Source: an uncultured Verrucomicrobiota bacterium
Lineage (GTDB): Bacteria; Verrucomicrobiota; Verrucomicrobiia; Limisphaerales; UBA9464
NCBI GenBank assembly: GCA_903907925.1
Contig: CAIVQB010000077.1
Location: forward strand, 78,563-142,562
Direction: 5' to 3'
DNA: 64,000 nt
Below are positions 53,293-62,639 of this stretch, one piece after another. Numbering within the stretch: the first letter of the stretch is position 1; the number at the start of each line of letters is the position of its first letter. A program made the position numbers and the translations under genes. The notes under the pieces are model-generated. The model was not told the origin of the DNA, searched no databases, and saw nothing but the letters and a program-made list of their open reading frames with translations.

Positions 53293-54747
53293 TCAATCAG
53301 CGGCGTCCAACACCCGGGGCGGACCCTGAAACCGTCGGCGTTCCCATCCGAACCAGACCACCAGCATCATCAACGTGATCCCGGCGAGGATCGGCACGGC
53401 CTGCTGGTTCGGCGGTTGAACGCCGATCACCACCAGGAAAACGCAGCCAACCGTCGCGACGGCCGCCAGTGGTCGGAACGCGCGTCCCAGTTGCCACGGT
53501 CCCATTCGCCGCCAGGTCCGACCGACCGCCAGAGCTCCGGCCCCGACCGGAAGAACGTAGCTGACGTAGAGAAACACCGTGCCGATCGCGGCAATCGTTT
53601 CGTAGGACAGCAGCAGGATCAGCCCGGCGGACAGGATGGCCGCCGTCCACACCGCCGAAGACGGCGAACCCGTGGTGGGCCGCACCTGGCGCAACTGAGC
53701 GGAAAACGGCAACCCGCCATCCCGGGCGAAGGCATACATCATGCGCGAGGCGGAGGTCAGAGCCGCCAATCCACACAAATATTGGGCAGCCACAATGCCC
53801 ACCAGCAGCAGTCCCGCCAGCGGACCGGGCAACACGCTCCGGATCGTCCAGTGCACGACATCGGCTCCCTTCTCGACGCCCGCCGGCAGGTTCGGAATCG
53901 CCAGCAGGATCGCCACCACCATCAGCCATCCCACTCCACCCGAGATGGCCACGGCGCGAACAATTCCCCGGGGAACATTCCGGGAGGCATCCAGGGTTTC
54001 CTCGGCCGTATGTGCCGAGGCGTCGAAGCCGGTCAGCGTGTAGGCCGGCAACATCAGGCCCAATGCAAAGAGCCAGGCAAGATTCGTCTGCGCGGGAAAG
54101 GTCGCCGAACCGGCCGGCAGACCACTGTAGTTGTGGAACGACCACAACCGGCTCCACTCCAGATGGGGCGCCGCCATCGCGAGCGCGACCGTCAGCACTG
54201 CCGCGACAGCGAGGATCAGCCAGCCGCTGAGATCCGTCAGCAGGGTGGTGAGCCGGATTCCGTAATGATTGAACAGGGCCTGGGAGAGCGTCATCGCCAC
54301 CACGATGCCCAGCCGTGCCGCCGGTCCCGCAGATTTCAGGCCGAACGCCGCCACCGCGAAATCATGGGTACCCGCATTGATGGCCGCCAGGACGGTGATC
54401 AATCCGGCCAGATTGAACCACGCGGTGGTCCATCCGCAGCCGCGGCCTCCCAGAAGACAGCCCCAATGATACAGCCCGCCCGCCGTCGGAAAGGCCGAGG
54501 CCACCTGGGCCATCGTCGCCGCCACACAGAGGGAAAACAGGCAGGTGATCGGCCAGCCGATGCCAATGCTGGCCCCACCGACGCTGTCGAGACCGACATG
54601 GAACGAGGTAATCCCCCCGGCGAGGATGCAGATGATCGACAGCGAAATCGCGAAGTTCGAAAACCCGCTCATCCGCCGGGTCAACTCCTGTCGATATCCC
54701 AGCCGCGCCAGCAGAGTCTCGTCCGCGTTGGACTCCGGCGGGGTCAT
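53293..54747 (-). CDS. APC-superfamily permease, amino acid/choline-type
   Basis: 484 residues with about twelve transmembrane segments. The N-terminus (LLARLGYRQELTRRMSGFSN) and FAISLSIICILAGGITSF are typical of the amino acid-choline transporter branch that includes GABA, choline and ethanolamine permeases. FPTAGGLYHWGC and LTGFDASAHTAEETLDASRNVPRG complete the family pattern. It should bring the operon's amine substrate into the cell. It lies one base downstream of the alcohol dehydrogenase stop. Confidence 0.88.
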   Translation of the reverse strand: MTPPESNADETLLARLGYRQELTRRMSGFSNFAISLSIICILAGGITSFHVGLDSVGGASIGIGWPITCLFSLCVAATMAQVASAFPTAGGLYHWGCLLGGRGCGWTTAWFNLAGLITVLAAINAGTHDFAVAAFGLKSAGPAARLGIVVAMTLSQALFNHYGIRLTTLLTDLSGWLILAVAAVLTVALAMAAPHLEWSRLWSFHNYSGLPAGSATFPAQTNLAWLFALGLMLPAYTLTGFDASAHTAEETLDASRNVPRGIVRAVAISGGVGWLMVVAILLAIPNLPAGVEKGADVVHWTIRSVLPGPLAGLLLVGIVAAQYLCGLAALTSASRMMYAFARDGGLPFSAQLRQVRPTTGSPSSAVWTAAILSAGLILLLSYETIAAIGTVFLYVSYVLPVGAGALAVGRTWRRMGPWQLGRAFRPLAAVATVGCVFLVVIGVQPPNQQAVPILAGITLMMLVVWFGWERRRFQGPPRVLDAAD

Positions 54748-54748
54748 G

Positions 54749-55906
54749 TCAAATGCATTCCAGATACAGTTCCCGCAGATCTGGAGCGGTCATGGGAACC
54801 GCATTCGTCCGGTGACACGGATCCTCCCACGCCTGTGCGGTCAACGCGTCCACCCGATCCGCTGTGACGCCGAATTCACCCAACCGGCGGTTCAATCCGA
54901 GATCCGCGAGGAAACGGGCGATGAAGGCGATGGTCAGTTGATCTGCGTCGGCATCGGATCCGCCGATCACATCGAGACCGCAGGCAATGCCCACGCGCCG
55001 ATACAACCCCGCCTTCCGTTTCGCGTTCCATTTCATCACCGCCACCAGACACAGCGCGTTGGCCAGCCCGTGATGCATGCCACAAAGCGTGGACAACGGA
55101 TGCGCCAGCGAATGGACAGTGCCGAGATCCTTCTGAAACGCGACCGCTCCCATCGCCGCAGCCACCAGCATCCGGCCGCGGGCATCGAGGTCGGAACCAT
55201 CCCGGAACGCGCGGGGCAGTGCATCAATCACCAGACGGACGCCTTCCAGCGCGATCCCGTCGCACATCGGGTGAAACGCGGGACAGGTGTAACTCTCGAT
55301 GCAATGGGTCAGGGCATCTGCCCCGGTGGCCGCGGTCAGTCCCGGCGGCAAACCGGTGGTGAGGGCGGGATCGAGAATGACGAGCCGGGCGAGCAGTTCC
55401 GGATGAAACAGGACCGCCTTTCGATGGGTCGCATCGAGGGTGATGACCGAACTGCGTCCCACCTCGCTACCCGTGCCGGCGGTGGTCGGGATGGCGATGA
55501 ACGGAAGAAGGCCGGTCCAATCGGCCGGCTGCTCGTAGAATTTCGCCAGCGGGAATCCCGGGTGACGGGCGAGCAGTCGCGCGGCTTTTCCGGCATCGAG
55601 GGGACTTCCGCCGCCGATGGCGATGACACCGTCGCAGGCCGACTCACGGAGAAGGGCCGCCGCTTCGACCACATCGGATTCCACCGGATTCGGGTGAACG
55701 CCGGAATAGAGAAACCAATCGCGTCCCTGCCCCGAGGCTCCGAGAGTTTCGGCGAGGGCGGCAAATGCCGCCGTCTTGACGAGGCCGGGATCGGTCACCA
55801 CCAACGGGCGGCGGACATTGAGCCGCGCCAGTCGGGCGGGCAGTTCGGACAGGCAGCCGGCGCCAAAAAGCGTCGGAGTGGGGAAGGAGAATTGGATCGC
55901 GCTCAC
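54749..55906 (-). CDS. Iron-containing alcohol dehydrogenase
   Basis: 385 residues. NAD-binding GVIAIGGGSPLDAGKAARLL, then metal ligands in TGADALTHCIESY (Asp/His) and AHPLSTLCGMHHGLANAL (His, His) define the family. Group III ADHs oxidise or reduce short alcohols, including 4-hydroxybutyrate and 1,2-diols. As the first gene of the operon it could oxidise the hydroxyl of a gamma-glutamylated amino alcohol to the aldehyde used by the downstream ALDH. The neighbouring small zinc-ribbon gene is divergent. Confidence 0.9.
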   Translation of the reverse strand: MSAIQFSFPTPTLFGAGCLSELPARLARLNVRRPLVVTDPGLVKTAAFAALAETLGASGQGRDWFLYSGVHPNPVESDVVEAAALLRESACDGVIAIGGGSPLDAGKAARLLARHPGFPLAKFYEQPADWTGLLPFIAIPTTAGTGSEVGRSSVITLDATHRKAVLFHPELLARLVILDPALTTGLPPGLTAATGADALTHCIESYTCPAFHPMCDGIALEGVRLVIDALPRAFRDGSDLDARGRMLVAAAMGAVAFQKDLGTVHSLAHPLSTLCGMHHGLANALCLVAVMKWNAKRKAGLYRRVGIACGLDVIGGSDADADQLTIAFIARFLADLGLNRRLGEFGVTADRVDALTAQAWEDPCHRTNAVPMTAPDLRELYLECI

Positions 55907-56108
55907 GGGAGCAGTCTGGCGCGGGGAGAAGGCACCGTTCCAGCCGAAACAGGCCCCCTGATTCGTGGATACTCTCCGCGCTTCCCTTCCTCGCCCGGTT
56001 ATGCACCAATGCCACCGATCCCATGAGTTCAGTCCCGCCCGGAGGCACCCTCATTTCCGGGAGGAATTCCATTCACGAGGCAACCACCCACGCCCAACCC
56101 ACCCTGTC

Positions 56109-56318
56109 ATGTCTGTCCTCAAGACCGAACCCGTGCCGGCGGAGATCGACGGCCAACCATTGAAATGCCTGATGTGCCAAGGCGAAGCGTTTCACAAGCG
56201 GCGCTCCCACATCGACGTCGCCCTGAGTTCGGTGATGAGTCCGGACTGGGCGGACCGGGAGACCTACTGCCTCGTCTGTGACCGGTGCGGATTCATCCAC
56301 TGGTTCATGAGCAAGTAG
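56109..56318 (+). CDS. Small zinc-ribbon protein
   Basis: 69 residues. CLMC near residue 20 and CLVCDRCG near residue 56 make a four-cysteine zinc site across the domain. The middle (VALSSVMSPDWADRETY) is conserved-looking, and the end is FIHWFMSK. Possibly nucleic-acid or protein binding; no name. It diverges from the ADH operon with 200 bases between and converges with the ABC-2 permease gene. Confidence 0.65.
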   Translation: MSVLKTEPVPAEIDGQPLKCLMCQGEAFHKRRSHIDVALSSVMSPDWADRETYCLVCDRCGFIHWFMSK

Positions 56319-56357
56319 GCCATCGCCGCCGCCGCGGAACCGGTATCCCCGCCGCGA

Positions 56358-57686
56358 TTACTCCGTTTCCCAACGGAATCGCAGCCACGCAATCAGGCCG
56401 AACAGGGCCGTGAAGGCGACCAACGCGCCGATCGGACCGACCGCGGCCTCCCAGCCCAGGCCCCGCCAGGTCATTGCGTCCAGTCCGTCGACCGCCCACC
56501 GGGTCGGGGTGACTCTCGAAACGCTTTGCAGCCATTTGGGAAACACAAAGGCCGGCACCCACGCGCCGCCCACCATCACCAGCATCAACAGCGCAGCAAT
56601 CCCCACTCCGCGCGTGCCGGCGGGAGTTCCCCCGATGGCGGCGATGGTCAGCGCCAGCGTCGCCGACATCGCCGAAACCGCCATCAAACAGGCGGCGAAA
56701 CCAGCCCAACTTCCCTCGATGCGAACGCCGAACACCACGATGGCAAATGCAAAACATCCGGTGAGTGACACCAGCGAAATCAGGCCGAAACTCAGGGTCT
56801 TCGCGAGCAGCCAGGTACCCCGCCGCAATGGCGCGGCGCGAAGTCGGCGGAACATTCCGGCCTCGCGATCGCGCAACAGCCCGATCGACATGTCGAGCAA
56901 TGACATCAGAACGAACTGGATGCCCATGCCCGCGAACGAATGCGCGTAGCCGTTGTACTCCGCCGTGGCAGTCCGGGTCAGGGCCTGCGACTTCGTTGAA
57001 AAGGGCAGCGGAATCGAGAACGTGTTAGTCCCACCGGTCGTCAACCGTCCGCCGGACGGGAGTGTCGCAAGATAGTCATCGGACCGCTGCAGCCACTCCC
57101 GAAAACGCTCGGACTGTCCCAGCATCCGACCCGGTCCGCGATCCAGATTTGTGAGGCCCTTGCGGATGAAGTCGCGTCCGACTTCCGGGGTCAGCGCATT
57201 ACCGGCCACCGCTTGAACCACCTTGGGCACCAGCAAGCCCTCGACGAGAGAGCGTTCCATGGATCGGCTCGGATCATGCCACACGGTGATCTCGGGACGG
57301 CGTTTGGCATCGAACCATCCAGGAATCGCATCCGCCCCAAACCTCTTCGGCAACACCAGCGCCACCGGACGTTTTCCGTTCAACACCAGATCCCGCGCCG
57401 CGGCCGCGTTGGTGAGCAGGACCTTGAACTGCGCATCGTTTTGAAAGGCGGCCACCACGCCCCGCGACACCGCCGACCCATCTTCATCGACCATTACGAT
57501 GTCCATGCCACCTCCGCCCCCGATGCCGCCCTTGCCTCCCTTGGTGCCCGATCCACCGAACAACGATCCCATGAACGACGCGATCCCGATCGGCACCACG
57601 AACAGCATGATCAACGCCCGACGATCGGCGAGAAACAGGCGGAGATCCAACCGGACCAGCGCGACCAACTGGGTGAGGGTTTTCAT
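56358..57686 (-). CDS. ABC-2 type transporter permease
   Basis: 442 residues. One helix near the N-terminus (LIMLFVVPIGIASFMG) is followed by a large exported domain (about residues 60-240) and five to six helices at the end, including LLDMSIGLLRDREAGMFRRL, the ABC-2/DrrB-type coupling region. It belongs with the ATPase gene nine bases upstream on the same strand. Glycines at about residues 45-57 (GGSGTKGGKGGIGGGGG) form an unusual flexible linker. Export substrate unknown. Confidence 0.88.
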   Translation of the reverse strand: MKTLTQLVALVRLDLRLFLADRRALIMLFVVPIGIASFMGSLFGGSGTKGGKGGIGGGGGMDIVMVDEDGSAVSRGVVAAFQNDAQFKVLLTNAAAARDLVLNGKRPVALVLPKRFGADAIPGWFDAKRRPEITVWHDPSRSMERSLVEGLLVPKVVQAVAGNALTPEVGRDFIRKGLTNLDRGPGRMLGQSERFREWLQRSDDYLATLPSGGRLTTGGTNTFSIPLPFSTKSQALTRTATAEYNGYAHSFAGMGIQFVLMSLLDMSIGLLRDREAGMFRRLRAAPLRRGTWLLAKTLSFGLISLVSLTGCFAFAIVVFGVRIEGSWAGFAACLMAVSAMSATLALTIAAIGGTPAGTRGVGIAALLMLVMVGGAWVPAFVFPKWLQSVSRVTPTRWAVDGLDAMTWRGLGWEAAVGPIGALVAFTALFGLIAWLRFRWETE

Positions 57687-57695
57687 CGTGCGGCG

Positions 57696-58685
57696 TCAGC
57701 CATCGCGCAGGGAACGTCCGGTCAATTGCAGAAACACGTCTTCCAGACGCGGCTGATGGGTCGAAAAAGCCGTCACCCTCACACCGTGATCCCGCAGGCA
57801 CGCCAGCACCGCCGCGGCACCGCGGTCCACTTCGAGCACTTCAAGCGAAAGGGTGTTGTCGACGAGCGCAGCGGTCACGACCCCTGAAACGGACTGAAGA
57901 GTTTGCAACCAGGCCCCGTCGCGGACGTCCGCCAGTTCCATCGCCATTCGGCCGGCGGTCACCGCCCGTTGACTCAATCCAGCCAGGGTATCGTCGGCGA
58001 TTACTTTACCATGGTCCATGATGACCACCCGGTCGCAGAGACGTTCCACCTCCTCCATGTAGTGGGTGGTGTAGATGAGCGTTTTTCCAGCCCGACGCAG
58101 CGCTTCGATGTTGTCGAAAATGGCGTTCCGGCTCTGCGGATCGACCCCGACCGTCGGTTCGTCGAGCAACAACAAGTCAGGATCGTGCACCAACGCGGCG
58201 GCGAGATTCAGCCGCCGTTTCATCCCTCCTGAAAAAGTCTTCACCCGGTCACCGGACCGCGACGTGAGTCCCACCATGTCCAACGCCTCCGAGCAACGGT
58301 GTTTCAGCAAAGACCCGGACAACCCCTGAAGGGATCCGAAAAACGCCAGGTTCTCAGCCGCGGAAATCTCGCCGTACAACGCGAGATCCTGGGGAACCAA
58401 ACCGACGCGTTGTTTTCGTGGATCGTCTTCGCCGACGAAGGCCAGCCCGTCGATCAAAACCTCCCCTTCGTCGGGCTGCACCAGACCCGCGAGCATCGAG
58501 AGGGTTGTCGTTTTCCCCGCACCATTGGGTCCGAGCAATCCGACCGCTTCACCCCGATGCACCGTGAGATCGAATCCGGCGACGGCCACGCGGTCGCCAT
58601 ACCGGCGGACGAGGCCTTTCGCGCTGAGAATTGGACCCTTCACGGCAACAGCCTCCCCCGACGACGAATCCCTGGCAAGGTTCAC
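57696..58685 (-). CDS. ABC-2 transporter ATP-binding protein
   Basis: 329 residues from a GTG at 58685 that overlaps the stop of the upstream gene. Walker A LLGPNGAGKTTT, signature KTFSGGMKRRLN and Walker B LLLLDEPTVGVD are canonical, and THYMEEVERLCDR gives the switch His. The last about 100 residues are the typical DrrA-like C-terminal domain. It works with the ABC-2 permease in the inner membrane. The order is membrane enzyme, ATPase, permease. Confidence 0.92.
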   Translation of the reverse strand: MNLARDSSSGEAVAVKGPILSAKGLVRRYGDRVAVAGFDLTVHRGEAVGLLGPNGAGKTTTLSMLAGLVQPDEGEVLIDGLAFVGEDDPRKQRVGLVPQDLALYGEISAAENLAFFGSLQGLSGSLLKHRCSEALDMVGLTSRSGDRVKTFSGGMKRRLNLAAALVHDPDLLLLDEPTVGVDPQSRNAIFDNIEALRRAGKTLIYTTHYMEEVERLCDRVVIMDHGKVIADDTLAGLSQRAVTAGRMAMELADVRDGAWLQTLQSVSGVVTAALVDNTLSLEVLEVDRGAAAVLACLRDHGVRVTAFSTHQPRLEDVFLQLTGRSLRDG

Positions 58686-60325
58686 CGGGAATCGGGCGGG
58701 TTCCGGCGGGTCAGGACAATGGCCTGCTCGTTCACGAATCCCACTTCAAAGTCCGTCACGCATCGTTGGGCGAGATCCGCGGGAAGATAGGATACGAGCA
58801 GCAGTCGCAAAGCCTCGCCGGCGACGGGTTGTAACCGGTCGGTGGGCATCAGAACGACACCGATACGATCCAAACTCTCGCGGATCCGTTGCTGATCGGA
58901 AACAGTTTGGGAGCCGGTGCCGAAGATTTGATTTCGTTGCAGCGGCAGTTCGCGACAACTGTTGTACCAGCCGCCGAAGCTCCATCGCCCCAGGACAAAC
59001 AACCGCGATCCCGGATGCTTCTGCCGCCAGTCGGCCAGCCAGTTCCACGCAAGAAGCTGTGGTTCGTCTGACCGGGAATAAATGTCGCCGATCGGCAACG
59101 GGACCCGAACCACCGGACCCGGGGAAAGCGTCCATGACATCGATCGGACGCCCATCACACAACTGACGCCATACGCTGCCAACGGCAACATCAGGCCGGG
59201 GGCAATCGGCAATCGGAGCGCGAGGAGACACATCAACGGCAGCAGGACCCATTCATATTCAAAGAACAGCCACTCCCGGCCGAAATAGCCGTAGCCCTTG
59301 ATCGAAGCCAGCAGGAAGAAAAAGAACGGAACCAGCATCGGAAAAAACGCAGCATCGGCTTCCGGCCGCCGTTTCGAGTTCATCGCCAGATAAACCAACG
59401 TCGCCAGACCGGCGGCCACTGGCACGTAAATCGGTGCCGTGTAGGTCAGCAGATGCGGCAGCCCATCCCACAACGTCAGCCGATTGTAGGGATAACTTTC
59501 GCGAATCCAGAGCGGAAGGAACTCACGGAAGGCCATCTCCGGTGGCAGCAGCATGAGAAAGAACACGGCGCGCAGTCCCTCCGCCACGAGACACACCAGC
59601 GCGCACTTCCACCAAAACCGAAGGAGGCTTTGCCACACGGCACAATCCCGTCGTATGGCAAAATAAAACAAGTCCACCACCGCGAAGCCTGCCAGCCCAA
59701 AGACCGCGCCGCCGAACTTGGACAACTGCCAGCCCAGTACCGCCGTGCCCATCAGGAGGAGTTGCGGCCAACCCCGTTGCTGTGGCGGACGCCACGATGC
59801 CGCCAGAAGGATTAGAAAAAGGCGCTCAATGCTCAGGTATTCCACATTCGGTATCAGCGAAAGGAGCATCGAATTCCGGTAGAAGACGGTCAACGCGAGC
59901 GAAGCGACCGCGATGATCGCCGCCAGTTTGAAGACGTCGCAGCGGGTCCGGGCGAGGCCGGACAGCCAGGCAAACAACGCCCCGATGGCAACCAGACTGG
60001 TGACCAGATGAAAGGCCACGCAGGCCGGAACCGTGTTGCCAAACAATGCCGCGAATCCCGCCCAGGCCATCAGGGGAATGGGCCCATACTGGCATTCGAA
60101 ATCACGGAATGGGACCTCTCCCTGCAGGATTTGCGAGGCGCGGAGCAATTGGTTTCCGTGTTCACCCCGGAGCCACTCGATGGTGAAGAACCGCGCCGGA
60201 AACCAGACCATCGCCGCCCACCCGCACAAACCGAGCACCAGGAGCAATCCGGCACCCGCCGCCAGCCTCAGAGCGGGAGTCACCCGGCTCGGTTCGGTGT
60301 TGGCAAATGGCGTGAACAACGGCAT
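58682..60325 (-). CDS. Multi-pass membrane protein, GT-C glycosyltransferase-like
   Basis: 547 residues from ATG 60325, with about ten to eleven transmembrane segments. The first external loop holds RGEHGNQLLRASQILQGEVP and FRDFECQYGPIP, with an acidic cluster like that of GT-C (PMT/ArnT-like) lipid-linked sugar transferases. A soluble C-terminal part (about residues 400-547) follows. The stop overlaps the ATPase GTG, so it is coupled to the ABC-2 exporter, which suggests that the exported material is a glycan or glycolipid. The GT-C call is by pattern only. Confidence 0.65.
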   Translation of the reverse strand: MPLFTPFANTEPSRVTPALRLAAGAGLLLVLGLCGWAAMVWFPARFFTIEWLRGEHGNQLLRASQILQGEVPFRDFECQYGPIPLMAWAGFAALFGNTVPACVAFHLVTSLVAIGALFAWLSGLARTRCDVFKLAAIIAVASLALTVFYRNSMLLSLIPNVEYLSIERLFLILLAASWRPPQQRGWPQLLLMGTAVLGWQLSKFGGAVFGLAGFAVVDLFYFAIRRDCAVWQSLLRFWWKCALVCLVAEGLRAVFFLMLLPPEMAFREFLPLWIRESYPYNRLTLWDGLPHLLTYTAPIYVPVAAGLATLVYLAMNSKRRPEADAAFFPMLVPFFFFLLASIKGYGYFGREWLFFEYEWVLLPLMCLLALRLPIAPGLMLPLAAYGVSCVMGVRSMSWTLSPGPVVRVPLPIGDIYSRSDEPQLLAWNWLADWRQKHPGSRLFVLGRWSFGGWYNSCRELPLQRNQIFGTGSQTVSDQQRIRESLDRIGVVLMPTDRLQPVAGEALRLLLVSYLPADLAQRCVTDFEVGFVNEQAIVLTRRNPPDSR

Positions 60326-60487
60326 CGACAGGAAGAGTGAGACACTTCGCGGGGAGTGTCGCGCACTCAATTTCAAACCGGCGTTCAACCCGGACTGACC
60401 CCGTCATGAGTCGCGGATTCCAAGGCCGACCGGAGCTCGCAACGGGGTCGAACCGAAAGTGTTTTCCTTCGCAACTCGGGTTTCCAA

Positions 60488-62071
60488 ATGAACCAGTCCG
60501 GCTACCATTCCAAGGACGTGATTCCGACCCGCCATTGGCCCTCCGCCGTGCCGTTTCTTCGAGCCCGCCTCAAGAATCGTGAGAATCCGGTTTTCAAACC
60601 GGCTCTCGTTTTATTACTGGCACTGGTGTCGGTGGTCGGAGTGGCAGGAGGTTCACCCGCCACCGCAGCCGACACCCTTGCGGGATCGTTCCCGCCCGTC
60701 TCCGCCACTCCAGCGAACACCCATCGTTCACCCCGGGAACGAACGGAAGCCATCCGGAGCCTGCGGGAGGGGGCGGCTCCCGGCTGGCGGCGAGCCGCGC
60801 TGGAACAATTCACCTTCGGATCCACTCCACCCGCCGCCGTTTCTCCTTCCGAAACCTCCCGCCCCGCCGACACCAGCGCCCTGGTTCAGGAGGCGGTGAC
60901 CATTCTGGGGCTCGAGGAATTATGGTTCGAATCCTGGAAACCAACCGCGACCATCACGGCGGCCTTGCTGGATCCCGATCAAAACCGCTCGGTCGAACTG
61001 GACGAATCCGGGATCTTCCGGGTGCGCGATCTGGCCGACGGCCACGAATTGTTCCGCCTTCCCAGTACGACGCCGCTCGATCGAGATCTAGCCGGACTCG
61101 ATCCCAACGGCCGGTGGATCGCCTCCCTTGATTCCACCGCGGCGTGGCGGTTGCGGAGAATCCCGGGGCCCGATTCGATCGCCGGAGATTCGGTTAAATC
61201 CGGAAACCCAGCGTGGATCTCCTTTCACCCAGAGCAATCCCGCGTCGCGATCGGCGGCTCTGATGCCTCCAGTCCGGAGTTGTGGATCGGACCACTGCCA
61301 CTTCAAGGCATGACGGGCGTGCGCCGGATTACATTGCCGGCAATTCCCCTCCGGTTTGCCTGGTCGCCCAGCGGCACCCGTCTTGCAGTTCTGTGCAAAG
61401 GCCTTTCCGCGGTCGTGGTGATCGATCCAGCGGTCGAACGTGAAGTGGGTCGACTGGAACTGCCGGAGCCTCCGGCCGACTTCGCCTGGATGCCGGACGC
61501 TCGACGGATTCTGGTCGCCTCCAGCTCGGGCGTGTCGATCGGGGACACTCAGGACCAATCCGTCATCGCCTTCGCCGGCGCGACCGGAGGAACCACAGCG
61601 ATCGCCGTCCCCGACAACGGCGCGTTGATGGCGGTGGCGGGAATCACGGGTCGGTTGGAGGTCTGGGACTTCAAGGCCGCCCGTCGGATCACCACCATTC
61701 CCTCGGGTCCGATCGTCGGACTACAATGGTCCGCGGACGCCACTCGTCTGGTGGTCCAACCGGAGCATTCCCGGGTGCCACGACTGGCAGGGTTCTCTCT
61801 CACCCGCGATGTGGTCCATTTCGTTCCGCCTGGTGCCACCGTTCTGCCTGATTCACCCCCAGGTCCGCTGCTGCGTTGGGATACGAACGGGGTTTGGCTG
61901 AAACGCAGTGGCGGCCTGCCGGTGAAGTTGCCCGCGAACGGTCCGATTTCCGGGGCCGCAGTCTCACCGAATTCCGAATGGATCCATGTGAAGACGGCGG
62001 ATGGCGTCGTCCGGGAATGGAACCTGGCGCGGTTGCGTCAGCGATTGGCCGCGTTGGGACTGGTTTGGTAG
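60488..62071 (+). CDS. Secreted WD40/PD40-type propeller protein
   Basis: 527 residues. A hydrophobic stretch at about residues 37-56 (PALVLLLALVSVVGVAGG) could be a signal or an anchor; the 36 residues ahead of it are unusually long for a signal, so the start may be further in. The remainder has propeller-like units such as RFAWSPSGTRLAVLCKG, FAWMPDARRILVASSSG and VGLQWSADATRLVVQPE, about seven. The end returns to AAVSPNSEWIHVKTADGVVREW. Probably an extracytoplasmic scaffold. Confidence 0.75.
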   Translation: MNQSGYHSKDVIPTRHWPSAVPFLRARLKNRENPVFKPALVLLLALVSVVGVAGGSPATAADTLAGSFPPVSATPANTHRSPRERTEAIRSLREGAAPGWRRAALEQFTFGSTPPAAVSPSETSRPADTSALVQEAVTILGLEELWFESWKPTATITAALLDPDQNRSVELDESGIFRVRDLADGHELFRLPSTTPLDRDLAGLDPNGRWIASLDSTAAWRLRRIPGPDSIAGDSVKSGNPAWISFHPEQSRVAIGGSDASSPELWIGPLPLQGMTGVRRITLPAIPLRFAWSPSGTRLAVLCKGLSAVVVIDPAVEREVGRLELPEPPADFAWMPDARRILVASSSGVSIGDTQDQSVIAFAGATGGTTAIAVPDNGALMAVAGITGRLEVWDFKAARRITTIPSGPIVGLQWSADATRLVVQPEHSRVPRLAGFSLTRDVVHFVPPGATVLPDSPPGPLLRWDTNGVWLKRSGGLPVKLPANGPISGAAVSPNSEWIHVKTADGVVREWNLARLRQRLAALGLVW

Positions 62072-62204
62072 GCGGGACTCCGGGCGTTCGAAGTTCCGGC
62101 TTTTGCCGGTTCTGGCGACCCTTGGGGGAAAATCCATCCGTGTTGCATCACCAACCGCTTCGCCGCCTGAAGGCGGAACTCCGGTGCGTTGCAACGGTTC
62201 AGGT

Positions 62205-62531
62205 TCAGCCCAGAAACGAACACACGTATTCGCAGATCCCGCCGGCGACCGCGATGTCGAAGCCGGACTTGGCCGCGACATCAAACTGCTGCCCCGCGGT
62301 GTAGTGAGCCCGCTCAATGTTGCCGGAATGCCGCACGCTGCAGGCGCCGGCGACGATTTCCATGCGCTCGGCCTTGTCGGTTCCGAAGTGATATTCGCCC
62401 GGGTAAATCAGACCGAGCGTCTTCTTGCTGCCATCCAGAAGGTGGATGGTGTGGGAGACGACTTTACCCTCGAAATAGATGTTCGCCTTGGAGACGGCGG
62501 TCACGTTGCTGAACTCTTTGGGTGCAGGCAT
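62205..62531 (-). CDS. ppnP: Pyrimidine/purine nucleoside phosphorylase
   Basis: 108 residues. The start SNVTAVSKANIYFEGKVVSH, the centre KTLGLIYPGEYHFGTDKAERM and GQQFDVAAKSGFDIAV match the PpnP (YaiE/DUF1255) cupin family. It performs phosphorolysis of various nucleosides. Ends CEYVCSFLG. The upstream and downstream intergenic parts carry CGCCTGAAGGCGG-like small hairpins (62171-62183). No operon partner is seen. Confidence 0.9.
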   Translation of the reverse strand: MPAPKEFSNVTAVSKANIYFEGKVVSHTIHLLDGSKKTLGLIYPGEYHFGTDKAERMEIVAGACSVRHSGNIERAHYTAGQQFDVAAKSGFDIAVAGGICEYVCSFLG

Positions 62532-62639
62532 AGAGGAAGTGTCCGAAGCGCCGACCCGAAGTCAACGGCAAGGCGGGGGGCGGATTATGATTAAGAGTAA
62601 GAAGATGAGGGGAGCGGGGCCGGACTGTTGGCGGCGCTC

